Positions 25,241 to 36,662 are shown, numbered from the stretch's first letter. The stretch is 64,000 nt of DNA from Elymus sibiricus (GCA_039707655.1 CM077672.1:458530390-458594389), one strand, 5' to 3'. The notes: generated by a model from the sequence alone, not told the origin. Numbers and translations are program-made.

Positions 25241-25755
25241 AAAAAGGCAAGTTCAATTGTCTCCTCCTGTTAGCATGGAAAGCTCCAAGAACTTAAAACA
25301 CCTGGACAATATTTTCCTTTGAGCCCCATGTGCATTCATGGTAATTAGAGGATGTTGTGACTAATTTGTGAAAGGAAAAGAAAAGACCACTCACGCTCCT
25401 TCCTCTCCCATTAACTTCAGGTGGCTAACAACCACCAATTAGTGACAAATCTTTCTGAATTAGTACATATCAAACTAAAAACATGAAGAGCAATGGTGCT
25501 AGCGCTGCTGAACATGACATAACAGTACAACTACACCACCATGTACGAATTCAGTATTATAATAGTACAAACTAACTGTGCTGTTTGCCAATTCTCCTAA
25601 ACTACATCACACGTACTTGGTTATCTTCTTCACAGCTTTACACTTTTACAAGAATTCGACAGTGGTTATTTAGTCAGTAAAGCACACAATGAAGTAAAGT
25701 GGTTCGAGACAACAGTGCATGTATGGCAGATCTCTCAGCATCGAGGCGGTTTTAC

Positions 25756-26495
25756 CTGCTCCTAAAGAAATTGACTCTGAATAAAGATTCCCAGCTAAGG
25801 ATCTTTTCACCTTGTTGCTACCTGCTAAATTTGGGATGAACATTTTAGATATGGTCTGACATTTGCATGTACTGGTTCGGATAAATAATTAGGAATTCAG
25901 TGGGACGAACGCGCACACAAATACCTTTAAAGTAATTTTCTTGTAAATAGGCATGAAGGAGAAACCTACAGTGGGCAGGTTCGGAAGCTTCTCATTCACC
26001 ATCTTTTCAAGAGCTAGAGCCAACTCCATTGGTAAAACCACAAGAGGCGCACAAGATAGAACACATGAAGTTTTGACAAGCTATAGGGTGCCACAAAATG
26101 AAAGCGGAAAATCACATTTAACAACTTGCTACTTTCTTTCTGATTTGTTCCGTGTCCTCCGTGTATATTTGACTGAATGTCATAGGAGAGCAGCTACATA
26201 ACTGACCAACAACTAAAAACTGACATCTGTGTACGAAGCTACATAACTTTACATACTCCTACTAACTTTATTACCCTGTAATCAAGTGTTACTTTCCCTG
26301 GTTGATTAACCTGGCACAAATGACACCCCTTTTTCGAACAACTGAATATGCAATAAACAGACAGTGCAAACACATCAATAAAAACACATACAACCATAAA
26401 AAAACTTACTACAGAGCATCACCTTTTTCAGAGTGGTCGAACTCTGTTAATGGAGCCAGAATGAACTGGAGCCTATCCTCCCTCCATGTTTGTTT
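25756..26495 (-). pseudogene. Ferritin gene fragment (three exons)
   Basis: Three consecutive minus-strand blocks match plant ferritin in order. Around 26410-26495 is PLTEFDHSEKGDAL, ending at donor GTAAGT. At 25966-26030 is MELALALEKMVNEKL. At 25756-25821 is a 22-codon exon with acceptor GCAG whose frame reads VATR, stop, KDP, stop, LGIFIQSQFL, stop, EQ. Ferritin stores iron as a 24-subunit plastid cage. The helix-A exons with the ferroxidase residues and the final exon are absent. The three stops make the fragment dead. Its intron-exon order shows capture of genomic DNA, not of a cDNA. Confidence 0.82.
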
Positions 26496-27209
26496 CGATT
26501 GACACACAAGAATACACTAAGCATCACCCATCCATTTCAAGCTATCACACACGGGGCAATCGTATTAATCTCTCATGCACTCACGGAATCTGCATATGAT
26601 AGCAAAAACAAATGCAATCAGCACCAGTAGCAATAATGAAGACAAATAGCTAAAAAAATATCTCTTCAGCAGGAGCACCAAAAGCATGACAGAACATCAC
26701 ATATAACTGATCCAAATCATATCATCCTGTACAAAATTCCACCAAGCAGAGCAAAGAATAAAGTATGGCATACACAGCAACATGATATGATACAAATCCC
26801 CAACTGAACCCCTCCATCTCTCTGTATAAAATTCCCAAACCGAACCCCTCAATCTCTCACATCTCTATGTGCCCCAATTATTTTGAACCAATAATCAGTT
26901 CCCCATTCTTTTCAAGATGCAATAGCATTCACAAAACCAAGATGCAATAGCACCACCGGATCAGGTTTAGGGGAAGGCTTGGTCAGTGTTTAGGGAGAGA
27001 AAGGCGAGGATGCAGGGAGGGCACGGAGGAGGGGTTGAGCGGAAAGGCGGCCTTGGCTGGGGATGTCGGCGAGGTATTGTATTTTTCTTTGTCGTGGAAG
27101 GCAGCAACTTCCCTGCGAAATCCCATGGCATGCCTTGCAGCAGAGGATATGAAGAGAAGGTGAGGTGTAGGGTTGGCAGATCCCGGCCAAGAAGGAAGGA
27201 GGGACGAAC

Positions 27210-27260
27210 CTGCGACCGCCGGAGACGCGCCGATGAAGCCCTGCCCGAAACCCTAGCCAT
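27210..27260 (-). pseudogene. Captured first-exon-like segment
   Basis: From an ATG at 27260 the minus strand reads MARVSGRASSARLRRSQ and meets a donor-like CAG followed by GTTCGT. The Arg/Ser-rich, acid-free start looks like an organelle-targeting peptide. No following exon was identified. It lies near the Helitron 5' end, where a promoter capture would sit. Confidence 0.35.
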
Positions 27261-27429
27261 GAGGGTGGGGTTGCCGGCGGGCGGTACGTAGAGGCCGGGA
27301 GCAGAGAATCTGGCCGGAGGGGAGGGAGGCGCGGACCGTGGGGAGCTTGGGGGCGTGCTGCACTACGCCGGAGCTTGCGGGAAGCGGCTGGCGTGGGTGG
27401 CGGCGGCGGCGGCGAGGACTACGTGGGCG

Positions 27430-27483
27430 AGAGGGAGAGGAAGCGAGCCTGGCCGGCGAGAGGGAGAGGAAGCGAGCCTGGCC
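27430..27483 (+). repeat. 27-bp tandem duplication
   Basis: GAGAGGGAGAGGAAGCGAGC followed by CTGGCCG occurs twice in tandem inside the Helitron's 5' GC-rich section. Confidence 0.7.
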
Positions 27484-27692
27484 GTGTGCGTTCTTTTTTT
27501 CTTTACAAATCTGCTAGGACTGCGGGTTGAATAGTCCGAACGATAGGGTGTTTTATGAAAAAACGAAACGTTTTCTCAGATAACCAATTAAAATTGTACT
27601 GCGGGTTGAATACCCCGAACAACAGGGGCTTTTTTGTAAAATCGACGACGACGTACGACAGAAGCGATACGTGGTTTATTATTAGGTAGAGA

Positions 27693-27760
27693 TTAGAAGA
27701 TAGAAGATAGAAGATAGAAGATAGAAGATAGAGATAGAGATAGAGATAGTATAGGTATAG
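27693..27760 (+). repeat. (AGATAG)n microsatellite
   Basis: AGAAGATAG and AGATAG units begin at the Helitron 5' boundary and end about 290 bp upstream of the second hydrolase ATG. Confidence 0.85.
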
Positions 27761-28045
27761 ATACATCCTCACCAAAAAAAAACATGAGGCGTGTACAGTA
27801 TGTACGACAAGAGGAGCCCTCGTTGTTGTCGCACGCGAGAGCGTTGAGCGATACGACCACGCCGCACGTCGCGACGATCGATCCAGTGCCGAACACCCAA
27901 CGCTGGATGCATGCCACACCTCATTGACTCCATTTGAAAGCCCTCACCTAGCTACCTCAGTCAGGTACGTACGCACGCGCCCACCAGCCCATCTCCTCCC
28001 CTTGTAGAAGCTACTCTCGACCGGCCACCGGCCGGCGACCGATCG

Positions 28046-30593
28046 ATGGCGGCGGCGCTGGGGAGGGAGCTGCTGGAGGAGGCGCGGGCGCCGGGGTTCG
28101 CGGCGTGGACGCGGGGGCTGCGTCGCCAGATCCACCAGCACCCGGAGCTGGCCTTCCAGGAGCACCGCACCTCGGCGCTCGTGCGCGCCGAGCTGGACGC
28201 CCTCGGCGTCCCCTACGTCTGGCCCGTCGCGCGCACCGGTGTCGTTGCCAGCATCTCCAGCAGTGTCCCGGGCCCCGTGTTCGCGCTCCGGGCCGACATG
28301 GACGCGCTCCCCATCCAGGTCCGTACACGGTACACCGACCGCTCTAATGATCCAGACAGCAGCTCCAATGACTCCACTACAGTAGTAGTACCACGAACAC
28401 GATGTGACTGGTTGATTCTTTCCGACATGGCCCGTCCAGATTTTGTCAGTACACATTTCCATCTCTCCCACACGACACAAGCTCATCAATTCCTTTCCTA
28501 CATGAACATGCTTGGATTTATAATCTTGTATTGTACAGTTAAAAAGGACAGAAATTCAGGAGGGCAGTAATCATGCGAACCATGCAAAAAAAATCCGAGT
28601 TAGGTGCTCGAGTCCCCCCTCCAAAAACCGGGATTTTTTTTTTACTAGTATTCATCCTAGCTTCGTATCAAAATTTTAACCTTATTTAAACTAAAAAAAC
28701 GAGAGTTAGTGGCTTTTTTTCACACCGTTCACATTGAGTCCCCCTCCTTCATTTTCTTTCAAGATTCGCCATAGGCACGTACGTTCATGAGATTTTTGTG
28801 AACCAACCGAGTGATCATTGTATATAGAAACATTGTGGTTGCGTGTATGGTTTTGTGTGCCGTGCTGATGCGGAAACGACTACCAACCACACAAAGTACA
28901 GGGCTATTTTGATAGTGACTAGCCGACTACCAACAAAATTAAGCTACAACTTTGTCACTTGTTTGCAAAGTCAACTCAGGGCTTTTTTTTATCGATGATG
29001 TGTTAAAAATCTGACGTCATGGCAAATCGGACGTCTTTCATGACAAATTTGGTTGTCGCGAGGATTACAAATTCATTTAGCAAGCATGGCAAATCCTTGA
29101 CCGAGGATGGCAATTTTCTTTAGCAAGCATGACAAATCCTAAAAAAACTGAACATGGCAAGGATTTGCCATGTGCTTGCTAAAGGAATTTATCATCCTTG
29201 CGACAACTAAATTTGCCATAAAAGACATTCGATTTGCCACGCACAAAAATCCGACATTTGATTTGTAGCGAAGTCCTTTCTTATTTGCATGATTCTAGAA
29301 ACGCGGGAATACAAAAAACAAAGAAGTGAGTCATGATATCATATCTAAAATAGAGTATTGTGCAAGTATAAGTTTTTTTTTTACAAAATTGACTGTTTAA
29401 TTCGCGAGAATAGGAAAAACACGGGAATAAGAATAGTCAAACCAAATTTTTTTCTTTGAAATTCAAAACGAAGGCAAAGAAAATTTTCCTTTTCGATTTT
29501 TTCTCTCCATTTCTCCTATGAATCATACATGTCCACCAAACAACAACTTGGTCTAACTAATTCTTGTAGATACTTGTGCATGTCATTGCAATTGATCCAT
29601 TGATTTCTATTGGCGTGCGTGCAGGAGATGGTGGAGTGGGAGTTCAAGAGCAAGGAGGACGGCAAGATGCACGCCTGCGGCCACGACGCGCACACCGCCA
29701 TGCTCCTCGGCGCCGCCAAGTTGCTCCAGTCCCGCAAGGACGGCCTCGCGGGCACGGTGAAGCTCGTGTTCCAGCCGGCGGAGGAGAGCCACGCCGGCGG
29801 GTACCACGTGCTTCAATCCGGCGTCCTGGACGACGTGGCCGCCATCTTCGCCGTGCACATCGACACGCACCTCCGCGCCGGCGCCGTCGGGTCCAGGCCG
29901 GGGCCGTTCCTCGCCGGGTCGGCCCGTTTCAAGGCCACCATAACCGGGAAGGGCGGCCATGGCGCTATGCCTCACGCCGCCGTCGACCCGGTCGTGGCCG
30001 CCTGCTCCGCCGTGCTCAGCCTCCAGCAGCTCGTCGCCCGCGAGACGGACCCGCTCCAGGGCGCGGTGGTCTCGGTGACCACCATCAGGGGCGGCGAGAC
30101 CTTCAACGTCATCCCGGAGTCCGTGACGCTGGGCGGCACTTTGAGGAGCATGACGACGCCGGGGATGCGCTACCTGATGAGGAGGATCAGGGAGGTGGTG
30201 GAGGGGCAGGCGGGGGTGGCGCGGTGCACGGCGACGGTGGACTTCATGGAGGAGGAGCTCCGGCCGTACCCGGCCACGGTGAACGACGAGGGCGTGTACG
30301 CGCACGCCAGGGCGGTGGCGGAGGGCATGCTGGGCCCGGCGAACGTCAGGCTGTCCCCGCAGATCATGGCCGCCGAGGACTTCGGGTTCTACGCTGAGAA
30401 GATCCCGGCCGCCTTCTTCGGCCTCGGCGTCCGCGCCGGCGGCGAGGAGGACGAGGTGCACCACGTGCACACGCCGCGCATGGTCATCAATGAGGACGCG
30501 CTCCCCGTCGGGGCCGCCCTACACGCCGCCGTGGCCATCGAGTTCTTGAACAAGCACGCGCGTGCCACGGCGTCGCCTCCCGCGGCCGCGTAG
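28046..30593 (+). CDS. ILL: IAA-amino acid hydrolase ILR1-like, gene 2 (two exons)
   Basis: Exons 28046-28318 and 29625-30593 join in frame to 413 aa, separated by a 1,306-bp intron (donor GTCCGT, acceptor GTGCAG). The protein is closely similar to gene 1 along its length. Ligands by family comparison are Cys109 and His111 (HACGHD), Glu145 (QPAEE), His169 (FAVHID; most relatives have Gly at the Ala) and His373 (HHVHTP). The second exon fuses what are exons 2-5 in gene 1. The junctions at 29750/29751, 30065/30066 and 30194/30195 match gene 1 boundaries to the base. Coding DNA is very GC-rich, and long frames on the other strand are shadows. No signal peptide or KDEL tail is seen. A Helitron ends 354 bp upstream of the ATG, so the promoter is short or lies within it. 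Confidence 0.94.
28975..29275. mobile_element. Foldback element in intron 1 of hydrolase gene 2
   Basis: Inverted arms built from TGGCAAATCGGACGTCTTT and ACAAATTTGGTTGTCGC are mirrored by GCGACAACTAAATTTGCCAT and AAAGACATTCGATTTGCCA. The centre repeats AAGCATG(G/A)CAAATCCT. No clear duplication was found. Related TTTGCCAT sequence occurs at 53586-53711. Confidence 0.65.
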
Positions 30594-30756
30594 GTGCTCT
30601 GCTTTCAGCTCTGTTTCTGAGGGGTAAAAGATGTGCTCGGACTGTGGAATTGTTTGCCCTTGCAGTAAATCTGGATGAACATTGGACAAGGGCCAGCCCA
30701 ACGAGAGTGATTTTTTCTACCATTTAACATGCGCTGATTCACCGTTGAATGTGTTG

Positions 30757-31427
30757 GAGGTAGAGATAGTTCGCTTTCTTTCTTCCTCCCGAAGATAGAG
30801 AAGGCGATCTCCCCGCCGCCGCCCTCCAGCGGCTCCCCTCCGCCGGTGACCTCGGTCGTCGGTGGTGAGGGCGGCGCTGAATAAAGTTTTTATATCCTAC
30901 TTCGACAAGGCGATCAGTCCTATGGTTGGGGGTGGATTTGGAGATCAGTTTGTTCAAGCAAGGATGGCGTGGCGGCGACGGCATCCTCGTGGTGGACATG
31001 TGTCCTTGGGCTCCGTCGTTGCGACGGCGTTTACTCCAGTGCCGGCGCGGAGATTGGGAGGTAGTCCAGGAGCGGATGCAGATTGTGGTCTGCATCGGCA
31101 ACATCTGGAAGATGATGGATCGTGTGCTGTGTTCGTGGTTCGTGGATGGCAGGCATCGTTTTCTCCATCGACGTTTTAGTCGTGTGGGGGTGCCAGATCT
31201 GGAGTTCGATGGTGTGTCCGGGGTGTTGCCCTGGTCTGATTCATTCAACGGTAATGGTCTCACCTTTGGTGAGTCACCTTGTAATTTTACTTCTTGGCTA
31301 GTATTCCTTCGTGCAAAGGTTAGCGTTCTGTTGTTTTTTCAGTTTTGCCAGGTCGGTCTGTACGTGGCTTGTACTATGATCTTTATGATATAATGATATA
31401 CATGAGACACGTATCATGGCAAAAAAA
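30757..31427 (+). mobile_element. Non-LTR retroposon, 671 bp
   Basis: A 671-bp unit ends in a short A run and is bounded by a 10-bp duplication GAATGTGTTG (30747-30756 and 31428-31437). It carries open frames (for example 30926-31393) without a domain I recognise. The structure indicates insertion by target-primed reverse transcription; it could be a LINE-mobilised or truncated LINE copy. It lies about 160 bp after the hydrolase stop codon. Confidence 0.7.
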
Positions 31428-31437
31428 GAATGTGTTG

Positions 31438-32081
31438 AAGGTTCGTAGGTCTAGATTCGATGAAAAATTGTAAAACAATAGCAATAGGGTCCGTGCACTA
31501 CAACAAGAGAAAAAAATACCGCACGCTCTTAGTCGAATAAAGCATGGTTCAAGGTTTAACGGTTCTAGGTCTTTTTATTATTTTTTTATTTTGCGAAAGC
31601 CATGTCTTCTATTTCAACACGGTTTATATAGAAACGGGCAAGTGATCGTTCATTTATTCATGACGTGAACATAATGGGGTGTTGTTACGGGAAAAGGAAA
31701 GCGACAAGAACCGGCGATGATAAAATAGCAAACTACGAGACATGCACAACGACAAGAAATAGATGAGCCGGATCCGGTTCTTCTGGAAAAGGTGTTACCT
31801 CGAGTGTCTAATGACATGAATGAAGCGTTCTTGAAGCCATAGACGGGTAGAGGAAGTGAAGACGGTACTGTACTCTATCGGCGATCTCAAGGCCCAGGGA
31901 CGGATAGCCTACACACCACTTTTTTTAAAAAAAATGTTGGCACATTTTAGGTGATGTTTTGACTAAAAAATGTTGGCACATTTTGGGTGATGTTTTGACT
32001 GCTGAAGTCTTGAATGCAATAAATCATTCCCAAGGTGGATGGAGCAGAAAGAATCTCTCAGTACAAGCCGATATGTCTCTT
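31438..32081. other. Spacer with a 37-bp tandem duplication
   Basis: No gene is supported. At 31931-32003 the unit AATGTTGGCACATTTT plus GGTGATGTTTTGACT occurs twice in tandem. Confidence 0.5.
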
Positions 32082-32084
32082 TAA

Positions 32085-32528
32085 GAGCATCTACAGCCGG
32101 ACGTTTCAAATCATCTCTCACACGCCCGCGGACGCGCCCGGTCAGTGACCGGACAGGAAAGAGGAGGAAAAACATGACCCAACCGGACCCCTCATATCAT
32201 CCATATACGTCTGGATTGTCCGCGAACCCTCGTATCCATCTCAAATGTAGGGAGGATATGAGGGATCGCGGACACGCCCGGGCAGTCTGCCACGTAGGAC
32301 GCGGGCCCATCCCGGACCACCTTTTCTCTTTCTTTATTCATTCTTTTATTTCTCTCTCTTCATCTCCACCAATCACGTGCAAGTGACCGGACATATGAGG
32401 AGAAAAATGAGGAGTGTGGCTGCACGGGCGGACAAATAGTGGCTCAAAACGGACACGCCCGGTCACTGACCGGGCGCGTCCGCGGGCGTTTAAGGGGACA
32501 TATTTGCTATGTCCGGCTGTAGATGCTC
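32085..32528. mobile_element. Tourist-like MITE, 444 bp
   Basis: Inverted ends GAGCATCTACAGCCGGAC and GTCCGGCTGTAGATGCTC are flanked by TAA (32082-32084 and 32529-32531). Subterminal arms also pair: CGCCCGGTCAGTGACCGG against CCGGTCACTGACCGGGCG. It is non-coding and can form a long hairpin. Confidence 0.9.
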
Positions 32529-32726
32529 TAACATCTTATATAAGGTGATTTCTGGTTGGTAACCCCACTCCAGAAGGTCTCTACCACAGTGCGTCTCGGA
32601 CGTTCTCACAAAAGAAGGCCTCTCGTGGCGTATACTTGTGTTGTGCAAGCCAACGTGTGCGTTGTGTATACTTGCGCTGCACAAGCCGGCATTCAGGGCC
32701 TTTTCTCGACCTTACAATGCAATGCC

Positions 32727-33075
32727 TTCGGAATATATATAAGGTGATTTCTAAAATGACCCCCTTATGCTTGAAAGCTTGCCTTGATGAAATTATTTCG
32801 CCTGTCCAAAATGCTTTTGTTCTAGGCCGACTCATTACGAATAATTTCCTTTTGTCTTATGAATGCCTCCACACGATAAAAAATAAGAAGGGGAGAGTGG
32901 GGTATTGTGTGGTTAAATTGGACATGCATAAAGCCTACGATCGTGTGGAGTGGAGTTTTTTTTGTGAAGAACATGATGTTGAAACTGGGTTTCCATGGAG
33001 AGATTGTGGAGCTCTTAATGGCATGTGTGAGGTCTATTAAATACAAGGTTAGATATACTGATCCGGCTAACGGAG
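32727..33075 (+). pseudogene. LINE reverse transcriptase fragment 1
   Basis: The frame reads KVISKMTPLCLKACLDEIIS, then QNAFVLGRLITNN and KLDMHKAYDRVEWSFF, the fingers/palm region of plant L1-type ORF2. After a frameshift it continues as LKLGFHGEIVELLMACV. The catalytic YADD box and both termini are missing. A different LINE begins about 20 bp downstream. Confidence 0.82.
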
Positions 33076-33094
33076 CATACATGATCCTGCCCCT

Positions 33095-33625
33095 GAAAAA
33101 GGAGGCTCCCACAACACCATGTGCCTTCAGACCAATATCCCTTCAAAATTGCACGCTAGAGCTATCGAAAAACTTCTAACGAACAGGCTAAAAATCTTGA
33201 TACCTACACTAATCCACAATTACCAAACGACATCATTCACAGTAGAAACATTGTAGAGAACTTTATCCATGCCACTGACCTCCTAAACACCTGCCACTCT
33301 AAAGGCTCCCACCATGAGTTTCAAACTTGATTTCTTGAACATTGTGGCTTTCCACCCTCGTTCTGTCTCCGGTTCTGCCATATTCTCGATTCAGAAAAAA
33401 TGTTATGCTCAATGGGGTCCGGGGCTCTTGGATAAACTGCAAAAAGGGCCTTAGACAAGGTGACCCACTATCCCCGTATTTATTTATCATTGTCAGCGAC
33501 CTCCTCTGGCGCTTGATGTCTAAAGCTCACTTAGAACATGTATTCTAACACCCCACCCTACTCTTTCTTCCACTTGTTATGCTACAATATGCCAATGACA
33601 CCCTAATCTTGTCCCAGGCCTCCAC
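33095..33625 (+). pseudogene. LINE reverse transcriptase fragment 2, 5' part
   Basis: Broken frames give FRPISLQNCTLELSKNF, then LKLDFL-like sequence, GLRQGDPLSPYLF, and YANDTLILSQAS at the catalytic YADD position (here YAND). Several stops and frameshifts exist. The Gypsy element interrupts the frame at 33625; the rest resumes at 47271. Confidence 0.82.
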
Positions 33626-34567
33626 TGTCGGGGGGATGACCCCCGGGTAGGCAACGGAGCCCGAATCCCTTTCGGAAAATCATCAGAGCAAGACAAGTCC
33701 CTCTGGCCGGCTTGCCAGGCACGCCGGCTCCCCAGCGCGAGCCGGCTCGGCGTGGCAACCCGGCCTGGCCGGCTGGCCACGAGGCGGCGAAGCCTTAGCG
33801 ACGAAGCAAGCGGTGCTACAGCGCTCCTCCCTTTACCCTGACAGAGCAGGTGAGGCTGCAGCTTTCCTTGCGCCCCCGCCCGAGGCGGGCGGTGTCAGTG
33901 AGGCGCGGTCCTGTAGAAACGGCGGCGCCGACCTCCCTCTGACGATGGACAAGACGCGCCATAGTGCCTCGAACCCAGACTGACGAGACAAGACCCGTCA
34001 CGATGCCCGCGCCAGGCAAGTGTGGCGCACCTGGCGACCCGGCACCCGGCGACCCGGCATCCCGGCATCTGGCAACCCGGCGACCCGGCGACCCGGCGAC
34101 CGGATCCTGGTCAATGACACCAGGGGCCCGCGCCTCTGGTACGTTACCGTTGTAACCCTGGGGGTCGGCCTATAAGACCCCCAGGGAGGCCTCCGTGCAG
34201 AGGGATCGGGTTTTAGTGGCTGAGAGTTCGAGTTAGTGCGGTAAGGTCAGTTCTCACCCTAGCTAGCTCTCTCCAGATCACGAACACTCGCACAGGAGAG
34301 GCAGAACGGTGGCTCAGCCCCTTCTCCCTCCTCCGTCCAAGCAGCTCCAGGAGCGACTCTGTAACCTCTGTGCTTATCAGCTCACACGGCAGGAGTAGGG
34401 GTGTTACCTCTCCAGAGGGCCCCGAACCTGGGTACGTCTTGTGTCCCGCACTCGCTCGTGCCAACCTCGCCTCCGGAACCCACCGGCGTCCTATCGTAGC
34501 CCCACCTCATAAGCCATCTCATGGCATCTGCTGTGAATCACGCACCCCCAGCGAGAATACCACGACA
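33626..34567 (+). repeat. Gypsy 5' LTR
   Basis: Begins TGTCGGGGGG and ends CCACGACA. It includes a TATAAG promoter motif at 34171-34176 and a short CGACCCGG tandem at 34040-34100. A primer-binding-like sequence TTGGCACCCACCGTGGGGC follows at once; I do not assign the priming tRNA. Confidence 0.93.
34171..34176 (+). promoter_or_regulatory. LTR TATA box
   Basis: TATAAG in a GC-rich context, with the same motif in the 3' LTR at 46869-46874. It is positioned to drive sense transcription into gag. Confidence 0.5.
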
Positions 34568-36662
34568 GTTGGCACCCACCGTGGGGCTACTCGCGGCGTC
34601 GGCCGGAGTCAAGTTCCGGACGAGGCCCTTCACCAGCTCCGGCGAGCGCATCGTGCACGGTTTGGTTCGTGCGCCCCGCACGGCCAAACCGGCCGGCTGC
34701 AGCGCTGCGCTGGGCGCGGACGTCGCCGGCCCCGCAGGCTGCTTCATCGTCCCCTTCGGCGCGCTGCGCGTCTTCATCGCGCTCGTCCCCGACGTGTTTC
34801 CCAGCGAAGTGTGCAACTGCGCCGACTCACCTGTCCCCGACGACGTCGCTGCTCTCTGCGTTCACGCGGAGGTGCTCACCATCGGCACCAGTTCCGGCTC
34901 CCCGCGCGCCAAGGAGAAGGCTGCCGCGGCCGCCGCCTTGGCTGCGGTTCTGCCTCGCCGGACTGACCCGCTCCACGACACGATCCGGAGTCTGCAAGCC
35001 CCCATCACGCCTGACGCCGACGCGGCTGCTGCAGCGGCCCAGCTCAACGAGGGCCGCCAGCATCTGCTGCTCGAGGCCACGGAGCTTGCGGCAACCCGGC
35101 GCCGGCTGGAGTCCGCCCAGCGAGAATTCGACAGCGCGTATGGCCTCACTCCACCTGCCGTCGAGCCCAGCCGGGTCGCAGAGGTGCGGATCCGCGGGGG
35201 CGCACTCGGCCGTGCGCTAGGCTCAGGCCGACCCGTCTATGACACCCCTGTCAAGAACATGCGCGCGGCGCAGGCCGCGATTGCTGATCTCAAGTTTCTG
35301 GAGGGCGAGGAGCTGCTGCAGCAGCAGCAGCGCATCCGCGACCTCATCACCGCGGCGAACGAGCAGCAGCGACATTTCGACCCAGCCTAGCCATCCGGCT
35401 CCGCCTCAAGAAGAACCGGGGACCCGGAGAGGGCTCTCCGGGATGCGCGGCAGACGTCTTCGCACGCCACTAGCGCAAGCCGCTCTGTCCGGCACCGGTC
35501 CGGCCGGAGCCGGCACAACCGCGCCACCACTGCTGGAGACGGCAACGCTGGCGAAACGGCCGGCGACGGCCGGGTTTAGCAGCCGGAGCCTCCCGTGCGG
35601 CCGGCTCGGCGGCCCGAGCCGGCCCCGGAGGCTCCTACTCCCCGCGGTCCCGTGACCGACCGAATCGGCCTCCGCGTTCCCATGGCTGACCGGCCCAGCC
35701 CCCGCGAGCCCTACGATGAAAGCGATGCCCGTCATCGCATCGACCGGCTGGCGCGCTCCACGGCCCTGGAGGAGGAAAGCTCTGTTGGCCCGGCGTGCTT
35801 CGGCCCCCGCATTCGCGAAGAACCCTTCCCCAAAGGCTTCCCGCTGCTCCGCGACTCGCCAAAATACACCGGCGCCACCAAGCCGGAGGACTGGCTAACC
35901 GACTACACCACAGCTGTCGGCATAGCCGGCGGCAACCGGCGTGTGGCTGTCCGTTACGTCCCCCTCATGCTGCTTGGTTCGGCCCGGACGTGGCTCAACA
36001 GCCTCCGTGCCGGCAGCGTGAACTCTTGGCTGGATTTCGAAGACGCGTTCGTCCGCAACTTCACCAGCACCTACACGCGACCCGGCAAGCCTCGCCAGCT
36101 CTCCATGTGCGTCCAGAAGCCGGGCGAGCCCCTGCGCGACTTCCTCACGCGGTGGACGAAGCTTCACAACTCTTGCGAAGGGGTCCACGAGGTCCAGGCC
36201 GTCCAATACTTCATCGACGGATGCCTAGACGGCACTCTGGTCAAACACCGGCTGGTGTGCGACGAGCCGGAGACCCTGGCGGAGCTCATGGCCGTGGCGG
36301 ACAAGTACGCTACGGCCGACTCCGCGATGGATGTGAAGATCACGATCGGCGCGGACGGCAAGCTTCTCCCGGCCCAGCCGGCTCCCCCCAAGCCGACTGG
36401 CGACAACAGCCAGCGCCGGCAAGACGGCAACAACAACGGCAAGCGCCGGAGTGACCAGCCGGCGCCTCGCTACGACCACCGGCAAGTCGCTGCCGTGAAG
36501 AGGGAGCAGCCGGCCGAGCAAGGCCCCAGCTAGCGCCTGCGCACCGGCAAGGCCGTCTGGCAGCCCAAGCTGACCTTCGAGCAGATGCTCGACGCCCCCT
36601 GCAAAAACCACAGCGGCGCGAAGCCATCGACGCACACGCTCCGGCAGTGCAGCTTCACGCAG
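34521..36662 (+). pseudogene. Gypsy gag, three in-frame TAG stops
   Basis: One frame stays open from 34521 except for TAG codons at 35388, 35577 and 36531. The capsid part begins about MADRPSPREP (35682) and includes FPLLRDSPKYTGATKPEDWL and FTSTYTRPGKPRQLSMCVQK, typical of the retrotransposon gag family. A Cys/His cluster (CKNHSGAKPSTHTLRQC) follows the third stop. The true start is uncertain: the first ATG (34521) lies inside the LTR. Each stop is one C-to-T change from CAG. Gag would form the particle. Confidence 0.85.

Larger units (their letters stand above)
22946..27692 (-). mobile_element. Gene-capturing Helitron (4.75 kb)
   Basis: The 3' end is at 22946 (CTAGCACAAATG plus hairpin) and the 5' end TCTCTACCTAATAATAAACC is at 27692, both on the minus strand and followed by T. 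No helicase is encoded. Cargo includes three ferritin exons (25756-26495), an exon-like segment ending in a canonical donor (24995-25240) and a first-exon-like segment (27210-27260). A degenerate second Helitron terminus (23307-23338) and half of a Stowaway MITE (24685-24704) show nested insertions. It abuts the previous Helitron directly. Confidence 0.72.

Noticed and set aside
29607..30470. 287-codon minus-strand frame and 273-codon plus-strand frame over hydrolase gene 2
   Set aside because: Shadows of the GC-rich second exon; only the frame with the HACGHD and QPAEE motifs is coding.
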